From Neorhodopirellula lusitana (GTDB taxonomy: Bacteria; Planctomycetota; Planctomycetia; Pirellulales; Pirellulaceae), in the NCBI RefSeq assembly GCF_900182915.1, contig NZ_FXUG01000006.1:349334-413333 (forward strand): a stretch of 64,000 nt of DNA, read 5' to 3'. The notes below the pieces were generated by a model. That model was not told the DNA's origin and ran no database searches. It saw nothing but the letters and a program-made list of their open reading frames with translations. The translations under genes and the position numbers were made by a program. Every line of letters begins with the position of its first letter. Positions within the stretch are counted from its first letter, which is position 1. Below, piece after piece: positions 17,657 to 26,765 of the stretch.

Positions 17657-18059
17657 TTTGGTTTGGTGAAAACAAACGAAATATGCCCAAGCCATGTTTC
17701 TAGTGCTCTTGACGATCGTTGCGAACTTACTTTTAGTCAGATTGCGAAATCCAACAATTCAGGGGGGAAACGTCGCACCGGTCAGGTAAAATGGGGGTGC
17801 ACTGCTTGGACGTTTGTGAATCCATCGCCCCGGATTGCATCGATGTCGGTCGCTTGCGAATCCTGTTTTCGGTGCTCGTGTTGGTGCGCTGGATTAAGTA
17901 CGACGGGTTTGATGGGGCCGGGTTCGATGGGGGCCGGGTTTCGATAAGGAATCAGCGGGATTGGTCGGGTGCTAGAATAGAACAAATCGCGACCGCTATA
18001 GTTGGGGTTTTGTTCAGTACTTTTCATGTCTTCGATCGCCACTTTTAAGCCAAACCGCC
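17657..18059. other. Divergent intergenic region
   Basis: Four hundred bases between two divergent genes. It contains G-rich runs (around 17760 and 17905-17945) and no convincing ORF. Promoters for both neighbours are expected here but no canonical boxes are clear. Confidence 0.45.
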
Positions 18060-18869
18060 ATGGATTTGAATCGTTACTTCGAGCGAATCGGGCATCACGA
18101 TCAGGTCGCCTGCACCTTGTCGACGCTACGCTCGATCGTGTTTGCTCACGCCACGTCGATTCCGTTTGAGAGCCTCGATCCGCTAGCTGGAATTCGTATT
18201 TCGCTCGATGCCGAAGCGATCTTTGACAAGCTGATTCGCCGGCGTCGTGGAGGCTACTGCTTTGAGCAGAACGCGTTGTTGGCGGCTGCTTTGCGAGAGG
18301 TCGGATTTGAGGTTGAGGAACTATCGGCTCGGGTTTGGTACAACAATTTTGATGGTACAACACCGCCGCGAACGCACGTGTTTCTTGCCGTAACCGTGGA
18401 TGGCACCCGTTGGCTTGCCGATTGTGGTGTGGGTGGCTCGACACCAACTGGTTTGATGGAATTAGACCGGATCGGTGAGGCCCAAGAACTGCTCGGCGAG
18501 ACTCGACGGATCGTCTCAATGGATGAACGTTTGGTACCCACTTCCATGCATCAAGTTCGGCATGGTGATCAATGGAGCGACGTGTACGAGTTCACTGGCG
18601 AGACGATGCCGAAGATTGACCAGGAAATGGGGAACTGGTGGACGAGCAGTCACCCGGATTCGAAGTTCCGTAAGAACTTGATCGTCGCACTGTTGAATCG
18701 CGATGGCACTCGTTGCAGTATCGTGAACAACGAATTCCTGCATCGACGCGGAGCGGAAGTCGTGCAACGCATTCACATTGGGAGTCGCGGTCAGTTAAGC
18801 GATCTGCTGCGTGATCGTTTCGGGCTTGAGTTGCCCGCCAACGCCGACGTCAGTCCCCTGTTGGGTTAA
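18060..18869 (+). CDS. nat: Arylamine N-acetyltransferase
   Basis: A 269-residue protein with the NAT catalytic triad: Cys in RRGGYCFEQN (about residue 68), His in PPRTHVFLAV (about 105) and Asp in RWLADCGVGG (about 121). The N-terminal MDLNRYFERIGH and the IPFESLDPL block are also family typical. The enzyme transfers an acetyl (or other acyl) group from CoA to arylamines and hydrazines. Length is normal. The gene is monocistronic; its natural substrate in this organism is not known. Confidence 0.92.
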   Translation: MDLNRYFERIGHHDQVACTLSTLRSIVFAHATSIPFESLDPLAGIRISLDAEAIFDKLIRRRRGGYCFEQNALLAAALREVGFEVEELSARVWYNNFDGTTPPRTHVFLAVTVDGTRWLADCGVGGSTPTGLMELDRIGEAQELLGETRRIVSMDERLVPTSMHQVRHGDQWSDVYEFTGETMPKIDQEMGNWWTSSHPDSKFRKNLIVALLNRDGTRCSIVNNEFLHRRGAEVVQRIHIGSRGQLSDLLRDRFGLELPANADVSPLLG

Positions 18870-19113
18870 GTTCCGCACCTCGTATGCAGAACTTCGTGTG
18901 AAACGTGCTGTGCACCTGCAGCGAACACCTGGAACTCGCACCGCGACGCAACGTGGCGGCGACTCGGAAGTCGCCTGTCACACGTCGTTTCATTACGCTT
19001 GTCGAGCGTCTGGTTTGAAGTTCTAAAACAACGTTTCTCGCGTTCTCTGGACGTTGTTTGACGCTATTCCCTTTCTTGTCGAACGGGTTCGACAAGAGCT
19101 CCCTAGCGAAAAA

Positions 19114-20733
19114 CTACTTTGCCAGTTCGCGGCGAGTCGCTTGCCGCGGCTTTGCCTTTTGCTCGACAATCGGTTCAACGTCGTCCCAGTCGTCGGTACG
19201 GAAAATGGAGGCTGGCAAGCCTTCGCTGTTGACCAAGTTGGCTCCCTCCGGATTGGCGGCCCATGCGTATCGCACGGCAACCGGATTCGGGACTTCCTCG
19301 CTGCTGACCAGGACGCTGTCCGTGCCCTCGACTTTGGCATCCGCCCAGTGCCAAACTCGGTCTTGGCCGGCGATCTCAAATCGTTTCAGCTGTTCGTTGT
19401 TTCGAGACTTCAGCCCTTCGCCAGCCTGGTCGAATGTGACTTCAATGGCATTGCCGTTTACGTTGCTGGATCTGAATAGCGGGCCGGAGTAAACCAAGTC
19501 CTTCCCATAGTCTTTCACTAGAGCCCAGCGTGCCAGACGCTCACCAGGGGCCTGCTTGTTCTTTGGGTGGATGTCATTCGCTTCGCCCACGTCGTTGATC
19601 GTGGCCATGCCTGTTTTGGGCGTGGTGTCGAGAATCAAACGCATGCGATCTTGTAGCAATGCCCAAAGGTCAGGGGTGCCAGGCTCCGTCGAAGGTTGGT
19701 GGAAGTTGGCGAGTTGGACAAAGTAAAACGACAGGTCATCGTTCCAGCGTTCTCGCCAGTCGCGAATCATCAGCGGCAACGTTTGGTCGTAGGGGACGGC
19801 TCCTGGTTTCGCGTTGGCTTCCCCTTGGTACCAAATCGCACCTCGCATTGTGTAGCCAACAAAGGGATGGATCATCGAATTGAATAGCACACCTGGTTTG
19901 CCCTCGGTAGCCAGCGGACGCTTGGGCTTGGTTGGCTTCCGGGGCAGCTTTTTGCGTTGATCGGCGGGTAGCTTGCGTTGCGCTTTGGCGGCCGCGGTCC
20001 ATTGATCCAGTCGGGCTTGGTAGGCAACTTGTGACTTCGCCTCGTCATACTTCGCGTCGGCTTGGATGACCGCATCGACCAGGGCTTTGGTGCCCGGGAG
20101 TGTGTTCAACGCTTCGCGGCTGGTAAAGGTCTCGACCGGCTTGCCGCCCCATGCCGACTTGATCACACCAATCGGAATGTCGAGCTCCGTGTGCAGCTTG
20201 CGAGCGAAAAAGAAGGCGACGGCCGAGTAGCTGGGAACCGATTCCGGATTGCAAAGAGTCCACTCGCCTCTGATGTCGTCCTTAGGCTCGACGGAAACGG
20301 CCGATTGCGCATTGAACATGCGGATTTGTGGATGGTCAGCCTTGGCGATCAGGTCGGCGTATGCCGGCACGCGGTTCATCGTGAAGGCCATGTTGGATTG
20401 GCCCGACGCGAACCAAACTTCACCGACCAACACGTCATGAAGGGTGATGCTGTCGTCGCCCGACTGAATCGTTAGATCCGCGCCGGTTGCGTCCGCTTTT
20501 CCTGTTTCGACGCCAACACGCCATCGACCATCGTCACCCGTTTTTACAGTCGAATTGTTGTCTTTGAAGCCGACAATCACCTCAGCACCGGGAGTCGCTT
20601 TTCCCCAGATGGAGGCGGCCCGCTCACGCTGCAGCACCATGTGATCGCTGAAGAAATTCGGCACGGAAAGCTCGGCTTGCGCGGCAGCCGGAAGCAGCAT
20701 CGCGAAAGCGAGCACGATCATGAATCGGGACAT
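19114..20733 (-). CDS. Sialate O-acetylesterase-like secreted hydrolase
   Basis: A signal peptide (residues 1-20, hydrophobic, cleaved near AQA-E) precedes a beta-sandwich N-terminal region. An SGNH-type esterase domain follows: the serine is in WFASGQSNMAFT near residue 113, a WYQGEAN block lies near 300 and the catalytic Asp/His motif DIHPKNKQAPGERLA near 415. Length (539) fits the family, which removes acetyl groups from sialic acids and other acetylated sugars. Planctomycetes carry many such secreted carbohydrate esterases. A Lys/Pro-rich insert lies around residues 250-280. It is expected in the periplasm or outside the cell. Confidence 0.88.
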   Translation of the reverse strand: MSRFMIVLAFAMLLPAAAQAELSVPNFFSDHMVLQRERAASIWGKATPGAEVIVGFKDNNSTVKTGDDGRWRVGVETGKADATGADLTIQSGDDSITLHDVLVGEVWFASGQSNMAFTMNRVPAYADLIAKADHPQIRMFNAQSAVSVEPKDDIRGEWTLCNPESVPSYSAVAFFFARKLHTELDIPIGVIKSAWGGKPVETFTSREALNTLPGTKALVDAVIQADAKYDEAKSQVAYQARLDQWTAAAKAQRKLPADQRKKLPRKPTKPKRPLATEGKPGVLFNSMIHPFVGYTMRGAIWYQGEANAKPGAVPYDQTLPLMIRDWRERWNDDLSFYFVQLANFHQPSTEPGTPDLWALLQDRMRLILDTTPKTGMATINDVGEANDIHPKNKQAPGERLARWALVKDYGKDLVYSGPLFRSSNVNGNAIEVTFDQAGEGLKSRNNEQLKRFEIAGQDRVWHWADAKVEGTDSVLVSSEEVPNPVAVRYAWAANPEGANLVNSEGLPASIFRTDDWDDVEPIVEQKAKPRQATRRELAK

Positions 20734-20888
20734 TCAAAAGGGCCTTGTCTCGGGGTGGGGGAATCACACGATTGGAGAAACAAAGTTTAGCTGAGCCGGC
20801 ATCGGTGTGCAGGGATTCTCTCGAGAACATTGAAGCCGGGCTCTGGTAGCGTATTTTTTCTTAAACATGGCGCAGCGGGTAAGGAGAA

Positions 20889-21662
20889 ATGGGCTCTATT
20901 GGAATCATGAGTGCTTCCAAACTTGTTTCGCGAATCCCTGGCTTTCCCCCGTTCTCTCTCTGTTCCTTGGCCTCTGTCTGTTCACTGTTTATCGCGGTGA
21001 GCCTGCTGGCCGGCTGGTTCATCCCAGAGTTCTACGCTTGGACCGATTCCGACCAGAGCCGTCCGTCGCCGCTATTATGGAAGGTGCCGCTGGGGGCGGC
21101 GGTTGCGTCTACGGCATTCTGCATGGTTCTGCCGTGGTTGCCCATGCAGACCAACCCGATCCGTGACACCCCGTCGCCATCGATGCGATTTTCACTTCGC
21201 GCGTTGATGATGCTCACCGCGGGTATCGCGGTTGCAATTCCATTGCTTGCTAAGTATCCGCTAGTTGTCAGCGGGATCATCTGTGCCGGCGCTTACGGAT
21301 GCTTGATCGCGTTCAGTGTGCGAAACCCACCACACCGCATGGCTTCATTCGCACTGTTCGGATCCATGATCCTGCCATATGCCTGGGTGATCGGGTACGA
21401 GGAACTCGACCGGATTCTACCGACGCTGACCGTGATCATTGCGGGCATGCCCACTTTTCTTCCGGCGGCACTGCTCGGCTCAACGTTCGGGCAGCATTTC
21501 CAAGAATCGCAATGGCTGTCATTTTTGCTAACCGCACTCGAAATTGCGGTCGGTGTTTGGATCATACGGCTCGGTCCAAAACAAACGATCGCCTATCTCT
21601 TGCTCGTCTTGCAGATATCGGCATTGGGATCGCTCGGTTTCTATATGATGTGCATCGCTTGA
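20889..21662 (+). CDS. Polytopic membrane protein, unknown function
   Basis: A 257-residue protein with about seven hydrophobic segments. A central SMRFSLRALMMLTAG block is a motif I associate with planctomycete-specific small membrane proteins. No enzymatic motif is visible. Start is uncertain between 20889 (AAGGAG two bases before it) and 20907 (MSASK). It is divergent from the esterase gene. Confidence 0.65.
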   Translation: MGSIGIMSASKLVSRIPGFPPFSLCSLASVCSLFIAVSLLAGWFIPEFYAWTDSDQSRPSPLLWKVPLGAAVASTAFCMVLPWLPMQTNPIRDTPSPSMRFSLRALMMLTAGIAVAIPLLAKYPLVVSGIICAGAYGCLIAFSVRNPPHRMASFALFGSMILPYAWVIGYEELDRILPTLTVIIAGMPTFLPAALLGSTFGQHFQESQWLSFLLTALEIAVGVWIIRLGPKQTIAYLLLVLQISALGSLGFYMMCIA

Positions 21663-21878
21663 TGGGATGACGGCCCCTGTCGCATGTGTCGTTCTAGTCG
21701 TAGTGAATCTTGCATAGTCCTTCATGATATTCTTGGGAGATCCCCTGATCTTTGCCTCGATCCACTCTGACTCACTGGCTGTCGTCAGCTGACTTCATGC
21801 GATCGTTGTTCGTTCGTCGTGTGTTTCGGATCCGGGGAAGGTCAACGTCTGGACGTAGCCGTCGTGTAGAATAGACGA

Positions 21879-22793
21879 ATGGACATTGTCACTCACGCAC
21901 TCATTGGTTCAGTTGCAGCGGCTGGCGCGCTGGAGAGTCATCCAGCGTTTGCGGTGGGTTTGGTTGCGGGAAACGTGGTCCCAGACCTCGATGCGTTTTC
22001 CCGAGTCGCCGGCAAACAGGCTTTCCTGCGTTTTCACCAGACCTACACGCACTCAGTCGGGGCGATGGGACTGGTCGCGGGATCAGCCTTGGTCCTGATG
22101 GTCGTGGGCCAGCCCGTCTGGGCAGAGTTGGCGTTCGGGTTAGTGACCGGAATGTTGATGCACGTTGGTTTGGACCTGACCAACTCGTATGGCGTACGAT
22201 GTCTTTGGCCGTTTTCGTCAAAGCGGTTTGCACTCGATTGGATCTTTTTCATTGACGCCGTCATCCTTGCTTACACGTTGCTCGCAGGCGTTCTCATTGC
22301 GTTGTTCATGAGCAACGAGGTTGGTCGGGCTGGTGGCTCCATTGCATACGTGGTTGGTTTGGTGTGCATCGTTTTGGTGCGAGCTTGGCTTGCGAAACGG
22401 GCGCGAGCCAAGGTTTGCAGTTCGGGTTTGCCCGCGGAATCGATCTCGATCATCCCAACGACATGGTCGCCGAGGAAATTTCTTGTTTGCCGCGACCAAG
22501 GCGATCGTGCTTGGTTGTCGACGCTGGATGGGATTAGCGGTATCGAAACGGAAGACCAAAGCGTCTCGATTCTTGATGTGGGGTTGTCGGGAAAGGTCAC
22601 ACAGTCAAGAGAGTGGACAACGATGCGTCAACTGTCTTCCTTTTTCCATGCCGTGAAGCAAGAGGAGGCAAGCGATGGCCGCGAGGTGGAGTGTCGGGAT
22701 CTTCGTATCCGGAATTTCAATACTCGGTTTGGGACGTTGACGGTTCGTCTTGATGAATTCGATGAGGTCGTTTCAAAGAAGTGGGAAGTTTGA
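21879..22793 (+). CDS. Metal-dependent membrane hydrolase (DUF457/YdjM-like)
   Basis: The N-terminus MDIVTHALIGSVAAAGAL with a VVPDLDAFSRV motif near residue 35 and an HQTYTHSVGAMGLV motif near 50 matches the DUF457/YdjM family of inner-membrane putative metal-dependent hydrolases. His and Asp residues of these motifs are likely ligands. Six hydrophobic segments follow up to about residue 190, then a roughly 115-residue soluble tail with a WLSTLDGISGIE segment. The tail is longer than in minimal family members. The next gene starts in the TGATG overlap at 22791-22795. Confidence 0.8.
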   Translation: MDIVTHALIGSVAAAGALESHPAFAVGLVAGNVVPDLDAFSRVAGKQAFLRFHQTYTHSVGAMGLVAGSALVLMVVGQPVWAELAFGLVTGMLMHVGLDLTNSYGVRCLWPFSSKRFALDWIFFIDAVILAYTLLAGVLIALFMSNEVGRAGGSIAYVVGLVCIVLVRAWLAKRARAKVCSSGLPAESISIIPTTWSPRKFLVCRDQGDRAWLSTLDGISGIETEDQSVSILDVGLSGKVTQSREWTTMRQLSSFFHAVKQEEASDGREVECRDLRIRNFNTRFGTLTVRLDEFDEVVSKKWEV

Positions 22794-23149
22794 TGAATAC
22801 AAAGTGGATGCATCACCCTACCCACGGATTTCGGTTTTCACTAACGGACGGACTCGCCATTGTTGTTTGCGCCGCGGCGACCTACTGGGGCCTCGGGCAA
22901 ATGGGTTCGATCGCCTGGCTGTTTCCATTCGTGCTGGGGCACTTCTTCTTGTTCTGCAACGTATTTAGAATCCCCCGACGTCCCGAATTGGTCTGGGCCG
23001 GATGTTTCTTGGGGCTTGCCACGATTGGCTTGATTGTCGAGTGGCCAATCACCAGTGCGATGCTGGCGGCGTTGCCGGTGACCATCGCCGTGCTCATTTA
23101 TTCGGTACGGCTTCCGACCTACCATGGTGTCTTCTCAAGGAAAAACTGA
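22793..23149 (+). CDS. Small membrane protein
   Basis: About 118 residues with three hydrophobic segments and basic loops (FRIPRRPEL). The ATG shares its first base with the stop of the preceding hydrolase gene, so translation is coupled. No known family recognised. It may assist the upstream membrane hydrolase. Confidence 0.7.
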   Translation: MNTKWMHHPTHGFRFSLTDGLAIVVCAAATYWGLGQMGSIAWLFPFVLGHFFLFCNVFRIPRRPELVWAGCFLGLATIGLIVEWPITSAMLAALPVTIAVLIYSVRLPTYHGVFSRKN

Positions 23150-23158
23150 ATCGATCCT

Positions 23159-23308
23159 ATGTCCAACAACTCCAGTCAAGAACCGTCATGCCCTTCCGAG
23201 CCCGCCTGCCCCGTTTGTGGCGGTCAGCTGGTCGACATTCGCGGCAAGTTGCAGTGCACGAAGTGTCACCGTATTTGCGAAACCTGTTGTGAGGGAGGTC
23301 GAGGCTAG
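23159..23308 (+). CDS. Small zinc-ribbon protein, 49 aa
   Basis: A short ORF starting at ATG 23159, nine bases after the previous gene. The product has CPVCGGQL near residue 17 and CTKCHRICETCC near residue 33, giving two or three CxxC knuckles that would bind Zn. The C-terminus is EGGRG. I recognise this arrangement as a tiny zinc-ribbon seen in planctomycetes; the cellular role is unknown. Placement directly after the membrane hydrolase pair suggests the same transcript. Confidence 0.7.
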   Translation: MSNNSSQEPSCPSEPACPVCGGQLVDIRGKLQCTKCHRICETCCEGGRG

Positions 23309-23732
23309 GACCCCTCTGATCACTTCATGTTCCGCGTTCCTGGCGACGAGATGTAGCCGTCTTGTCTGGCTGGATTAATCGAATCGCGAAGTCAATGGAA
23401 TGAAAATGGCTTTGCACTTTCCTGATCCGAAGGGTTCTGAAACCAGGCGTGGGCGACACAAACCAGTTGTGGCAAACCGAGCGGAGGCGATTGAAGAGTG
23501 GTTGGCGTCCTCGCAGTGTGGACGCAACGACGACGGCTCTTGCTAGGCAGACGAGCCAGTGGCTTTCGGGTTGTCTGGGGCAGGCTTTGCATCCGTCGAT
23601 GGTCCGGTTGTGGACCACGGTTTCGATGTGTTCGGAAGAAGACTCGGTGATGGTTTTCTCGGCTGCCCGTTAGCATTCTCCATGTTCTGGTTAGATAGAA
23701 TCAGGATGTCAAACGATTGACCAATGTGATTT
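23309..23732. other. Gene-free stretch
   Basis: Short ORFs occur on both strands (for example 23449-23673) but none has a clear ribosome-binding site or recognisable protein composition. No repeat noticed. Confidence 0.45.
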
Positions 23733-24227
23733 ATGCAGAATGAAGAAATCTCACCGAACCCTGGATTACGATTCAGCATCAAGTGGTTACTGGCTTTTGT
23801 GGTGTTGTTCGCGATCGCGTTTGCTTGCATGCGATTGGTGCAACGCATTCTTCAGGTTCCGCGTGACGCTTACGCCATGTGGGATGCGGGGGATGTGTTG
23901 ATTGACTACATGTCGGCGAATGATTCGTCTTGGCCGGATTCATGGGAAACGCTGTCCAAGTTCCATCACAAGTCCGGTGTGAAATCGACGAGATTGGGTT
24001 CGTTCGCCGAGTTGCAATCACGCATCCACATTGACTTCACGTTTGACCCGAAGTTGGTGATGTCGAATCTGTCTCCGGATCATACTTCTCCGCCAGTTCG
24101 CGTTGTCACGCTTAAAGGCGGCGGTGATACGCATTGGTCCGGTATGGAACCGAATCAACGGATCTTCGACTACCTTCGGCAGCTAGATTGGCCTCCCTCA
24201 TCCGCCTACGAAAAGCCTGAATCGTGA
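23733..24227 (+). CDS. Membrane-anchored hypothetical protein
   Basis: 164 residues with one hydrophobic helix near the N-terminus (residues 15-35, KWLLAFVVLFAIAFAC), preceded by RFSIKWLL as in other planctomycete membrane proteins. The remainder is soluble. The final GTGA overlaps the GTG start of the next gene (24224-24227), so the two are translationally coupled. No enzymatic motif seen. Confidence 0.65.
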   Translation: MQNEEISPNPGLRFSIKWLLAFVVLFAIAFACMRLVQRILQVPRDAYAMWDAGDVLIDYMSANDSSWPDSWETLSKFHHKSGVKSTRLGSFAELQSRIHIDFTFDPKLVMSNLSPDHTSPPVRVVTLKGGGDTHWSGMEPNQRIFDYLRQLDWPPSSAYEKPES

Positions 24228-25156
24228 ACGCACCTCTGATCTATTCCGTCGGCACGCAGGTTGTCGCGCAGAAGGACGTGATGGCGGCGAACGATCGGAT
24301 TGCACATCCTGCGGGTGCGGTCGGTGTCATCGTGCGTGCTCCGGTCGATCGCACGCATGCGTATCGGATCAAGTTCAGCGACGGGTTCGAGGCTGCGATT
24401 CATCACGACCAGTTGGTTCGTCTATCGGAGTTTAAATCGGGCCAGATTCGCGATAACGATGCACCGCTGGCGAGCGCCGGATTGTACCGGCGAGTCATCT
24501 ATCGCTGCGTGATCGGGTCGAGAGCCTACGGCCTGGAGGATGACGCATCGGACACCGATCGCCGTGGCATCTATCTGCCGTCGGCTGACCTGCATTGGTC
24601 GCTGTATGGCGTCCCCGAACAATTGGAGAATGATGAAACGCAAGAGGTCTATTGGGAACTGCAAAAGTTCATTGTGTTGGCACTGAAGGCGAACCCCAAC
24701 GTCTTGGAATGTCTCTATTCACCCATCGTCGAGAACGTCACACCGCTCGGCGAAGAGTTGCTTGCGATGCGAGAAGCATTCTTGTCGAAGCTCGTCTTTC
24801 AAACGTTTTCCGGATACGTCGCGTCGCAGTTCAAAAAGATGCAGACGGATATTCGCAATCAAGGCCGCGTGAAGTGGAAACACGTCATGCACCTGGTCCG
24901 GTTGCTGTTGTCGGGAACGCATGTTCTGCGTGAAGGTGTGATGGTCGTCGAGGTTGGCGATTACCGAGAACGACTGCTCACAATCAAACGTGGCGAGATG
25001 TCATTCGGTGACGCGGATGAATGGCGGAAACGATTGCAATCCGATTTTGAGTCCGCTTTTAAAACCACGGCACTCCCCGATCGCCCCAACTACGAACGCG
25101 CCAATGCGTTTCTGATCCGAGCACGCCGGCGAGCTATTGATTCTGAACTTCCGTAG
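24224..25156 (+). CDS. RlaP-type nucleotidyltransferase (PF10127-like), first of a pair
   Basis: A 310-residue protein. An N-terminal region of about 75 residues has small beta-strand composition (GAVGVIVRAPVDRTHAYRIK). The nucleotidyltransferase domain carries GSRAYGLEDDASDTDRRGIY: the GS and SDTD-type acidic pair of DNA polymerase beta-like enzymes. PF10127 (RlaP) members include proteins associated with RNA ligase systems; others have unknown substrates. The helical C-terminus (WKHVMHLVRLLLSGTHVLREG) is typical of the family. It is coupled to the upstream membrane protein by GTGA and followed 72 bases later by a second family member. No RNA ligase gene is near. Confidence 0.8.
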   Translation: MNAPLIYSVGTQVVAQKDVMAANDRIAHPAGAVGVIVRAPVDRTHAYRIKFSDGFEAAIHHDQLVRLSEFKSGQIRDNDAPLASAGLYRRVIYRCVIGSRAYGLEDDASDTDRRGIYLPSADLHWSLYGVPEQLENDETQEVYWELQKFIVLALKANPNVLECLYSPIVENVTPLGEELLAMREAFLSKLVFQTFSGYVASQFKKMQTDIRNQGRVKWKHVMHLVRLLLSGTHVLREGVMVVEVGDYRERLLTIKRGEMSFGDADEWRKRLQSDFESAFKTTALPDRPNYERANAFLIRARRRAIDSELP

Positions 25157-25228
25157 TGGATCTTATCAAAAATCCATGGATCCTATCGAAGAACCTTACA
25201 CGAGGGATCTTTCCCAAGATCCAATACG

Positions 25229-25990
25229 ATGACGATTGACTACGACAAGATGATGCAGCACGTCAGCATGCATCCACATCCGCTGCTGTTTGCCACGATT
25301 AGCGGCGCGCACCTTTACGGATTCCCATCGGCTGATTCCGACTTCGATCTTCGGGGCGTTCACTTGCTACCGATCGAAACGGTGCTTGGACTCGATGACG
25401 GGGACCAAACGGTGGAAAAGGAAGGCATCTTTGACGGGCTGGAAATCGACCTCGTCACGCATGACGTGGCCAAGTTCTTTGGTCTGATGCTACGCCGAAA
25501 CGGCTACGTGCTCGAGCAGATCTTTTCCCCATTGGTGGTGTTTGCGACCGATGAATTTGAAGAGCTGAAGTCAATCGCGGCTGGTTGCATCACCAAGCAT
25601 CACGCTCATCATTACCTCGGCTTCGCCGCGACCCAGTGGAAGCTGTTCGCTAAAGAATCGCCACCGCGAGTCAAGCCGCTGCTGTACGTTTATCGCGTGC
25701 TGCTGACTGGGATCCACCTGATGCGCACGGGCGAAGTCGAAGCCAACCTCGTCCGACTTAACGAAACGAGCAAGCTTTCCTTCCTCGATGACCTGATTGC
25801 CCAAAAGCAGACAGGCCCCGAAAAGGGAACCCTGACCGCCGCTGATCTCGACTTTCACACACAGCATTACGAACGACTAACCGCTGAATTGGAAGCCGCT
25901 CACAATGATTGCAGTCTCCCGGATCAGCCCTCGGCAAGACCGGCGCTGAACGATTTACTGGTTCGGTTGCGGCTTCAGACTATCAGCTAG
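25229..25990 (+). CDS. RlaP-type nucleotidyltransferase (PF10127-like), second of a pair
   Basis: A 253-residue paralogue without the N-terminal extension of its neighbour. The active-site region reads ISGAHLYGFPSADSDFDLRG, with SDFD supplying the metal-binding acidic residues, and the helical C-terminus RVLLTGIHLMRTGEVEANL matches the first copy. The two proteins are only distantly similar, so the pair is an old duplication or two independent acquisitions. They may form a heterodimer or handle different RNA substrates. That is inference. Confidence 0.8.
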   Translation: MTIDYDKMMQHVSMHPHPLLFATISGAHLYGFPSADSDFDLRGVHLLPIETVLGLDDGDQTVEKEGIFDGLEIDLVTHDVAKFFGLMLRRNGYVLEQIFSPLVVFATDEFEELKSIAAGCITKHHAHHYLGFAATQWKLFAKESPPRVKPLLYVYRVLLTGIHLMRTGEVEANLVRLNETSKLSFLDDLIAQKQTGPEKGTLTAADLDFHTQHYERLTAELEAAHNDCSLPDQPSARPALNDLLVRLRLQTIS

Positions 25991-26042
25991 GCCGTCAGCT
26001 GTTTGTCGAATCCATTCGTTTAAAATCCCGAATCCACGCTCA

Positions 26043-26765
26043 CTACCGAGTCGATGTCTGAGAGTCGAATGCTAAGGCCAGTAATTCGGTTTGCGTGTTG
26101 GGTTCGGTCGATTGCTTTGCAAGTTGAAGATGCATCTTGGCAGAGTCGTGATTGCCGGCATCGATTTCGAGGATCGCGAGGTTGTGATGGGCTGCGGTCA
26201 ATCCGTAGGCTTGTTCAAAGTGCCGCAACGCACCTGCAAGGTCGCCTTGTCGATAGTGAATCATGGCAAGCGTGGAGCGTAGGCGAACATGATTGGGCTC
26301 GATTTGCAGTCCTCGGTTGGCTTCGGTGATCGCTTGATCAAAGCGTCCCGCTTCCATCAAGGTCCAGGCGAAGTTGTTCGCCAGTTCGCAATCCTTGGGT
26401 GAGAGCTGAACGCTACGTTTGTATCGCTCGATTGCGGCGTCTGACTTGCCGACATCGGCGTATAGCGGCGCGAGTTTGGCATCGAGCGGTGCGGCCGTTG
26501 GGTCGAGCTGTTCGGCACGGTCATAGAGCTGGATGGCTTCAGCGGCGTGTCCTTTTCCGGCGACCGTCTTGGCGGTTTCGATGCATAGAGAGCGCTCACT
26601 GGGGAGCGAATCTCGTTTGAATTCAGACGGATTTGAGGACGCAAGCGGTTTCAAGAAGTCTGACTCTCGATTTTTACTGATGCTGCCGCAACCGACCGAT
26701 AGTGCGAGTGTCGAGAGTATGGCGCCTGCACGGAACCGGCGGCTCTCGCTGAAATTGATTCGCAT
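26043..26765 (-). CDS. TPR lipoprotein (TadD-like)
   Basis: A lipoprotein signal is visible (LALSVGCGS, lipobox Cys near residue 26). The mature chain has at least four TPR-like repeats (GHAAEAIQLYDRAEQLDP, DAAIERYKRSVQLSP, FDQAITEANRGLQIEP and GALRHFEQAYGL). Start choice: TGATG overlap (26763-26767) with the stop of the upstream lipoprotein gene. In Tad pilus loci such TPR lipoproteins (TadD) are needed for assembly, so I infer that role. It is the last gene of the secretin arm. Confidence 0.75.
   Translation of the reverse strand: MRINFSESRRFRAGAILSTLALSVGCGSISKNRESDFLKPLASSNPSEFKRDSLPSERSLCIETAKTVAGKGHAAEAIQLYDRAEQLDPTAAPLDAKLAPLYADVGKSDAAIERYKRSVQLSPKDCELANNFAWTLMEAGRFDQAITEANRGLQIEPNHVRLRSTLAMIHYRQGDLAGALRHFEQAYGLTAAHHNLAILEIDAGNHDSAKMHLQLAKQSTEPNTQTELLALAFDSQTSTR

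Noticed and set aside
17782..18519. 245-codon minus-strand ORF
   Set aside because: Antisense to the arylamine N-acetyltransferase gene and low in protein-like composition.
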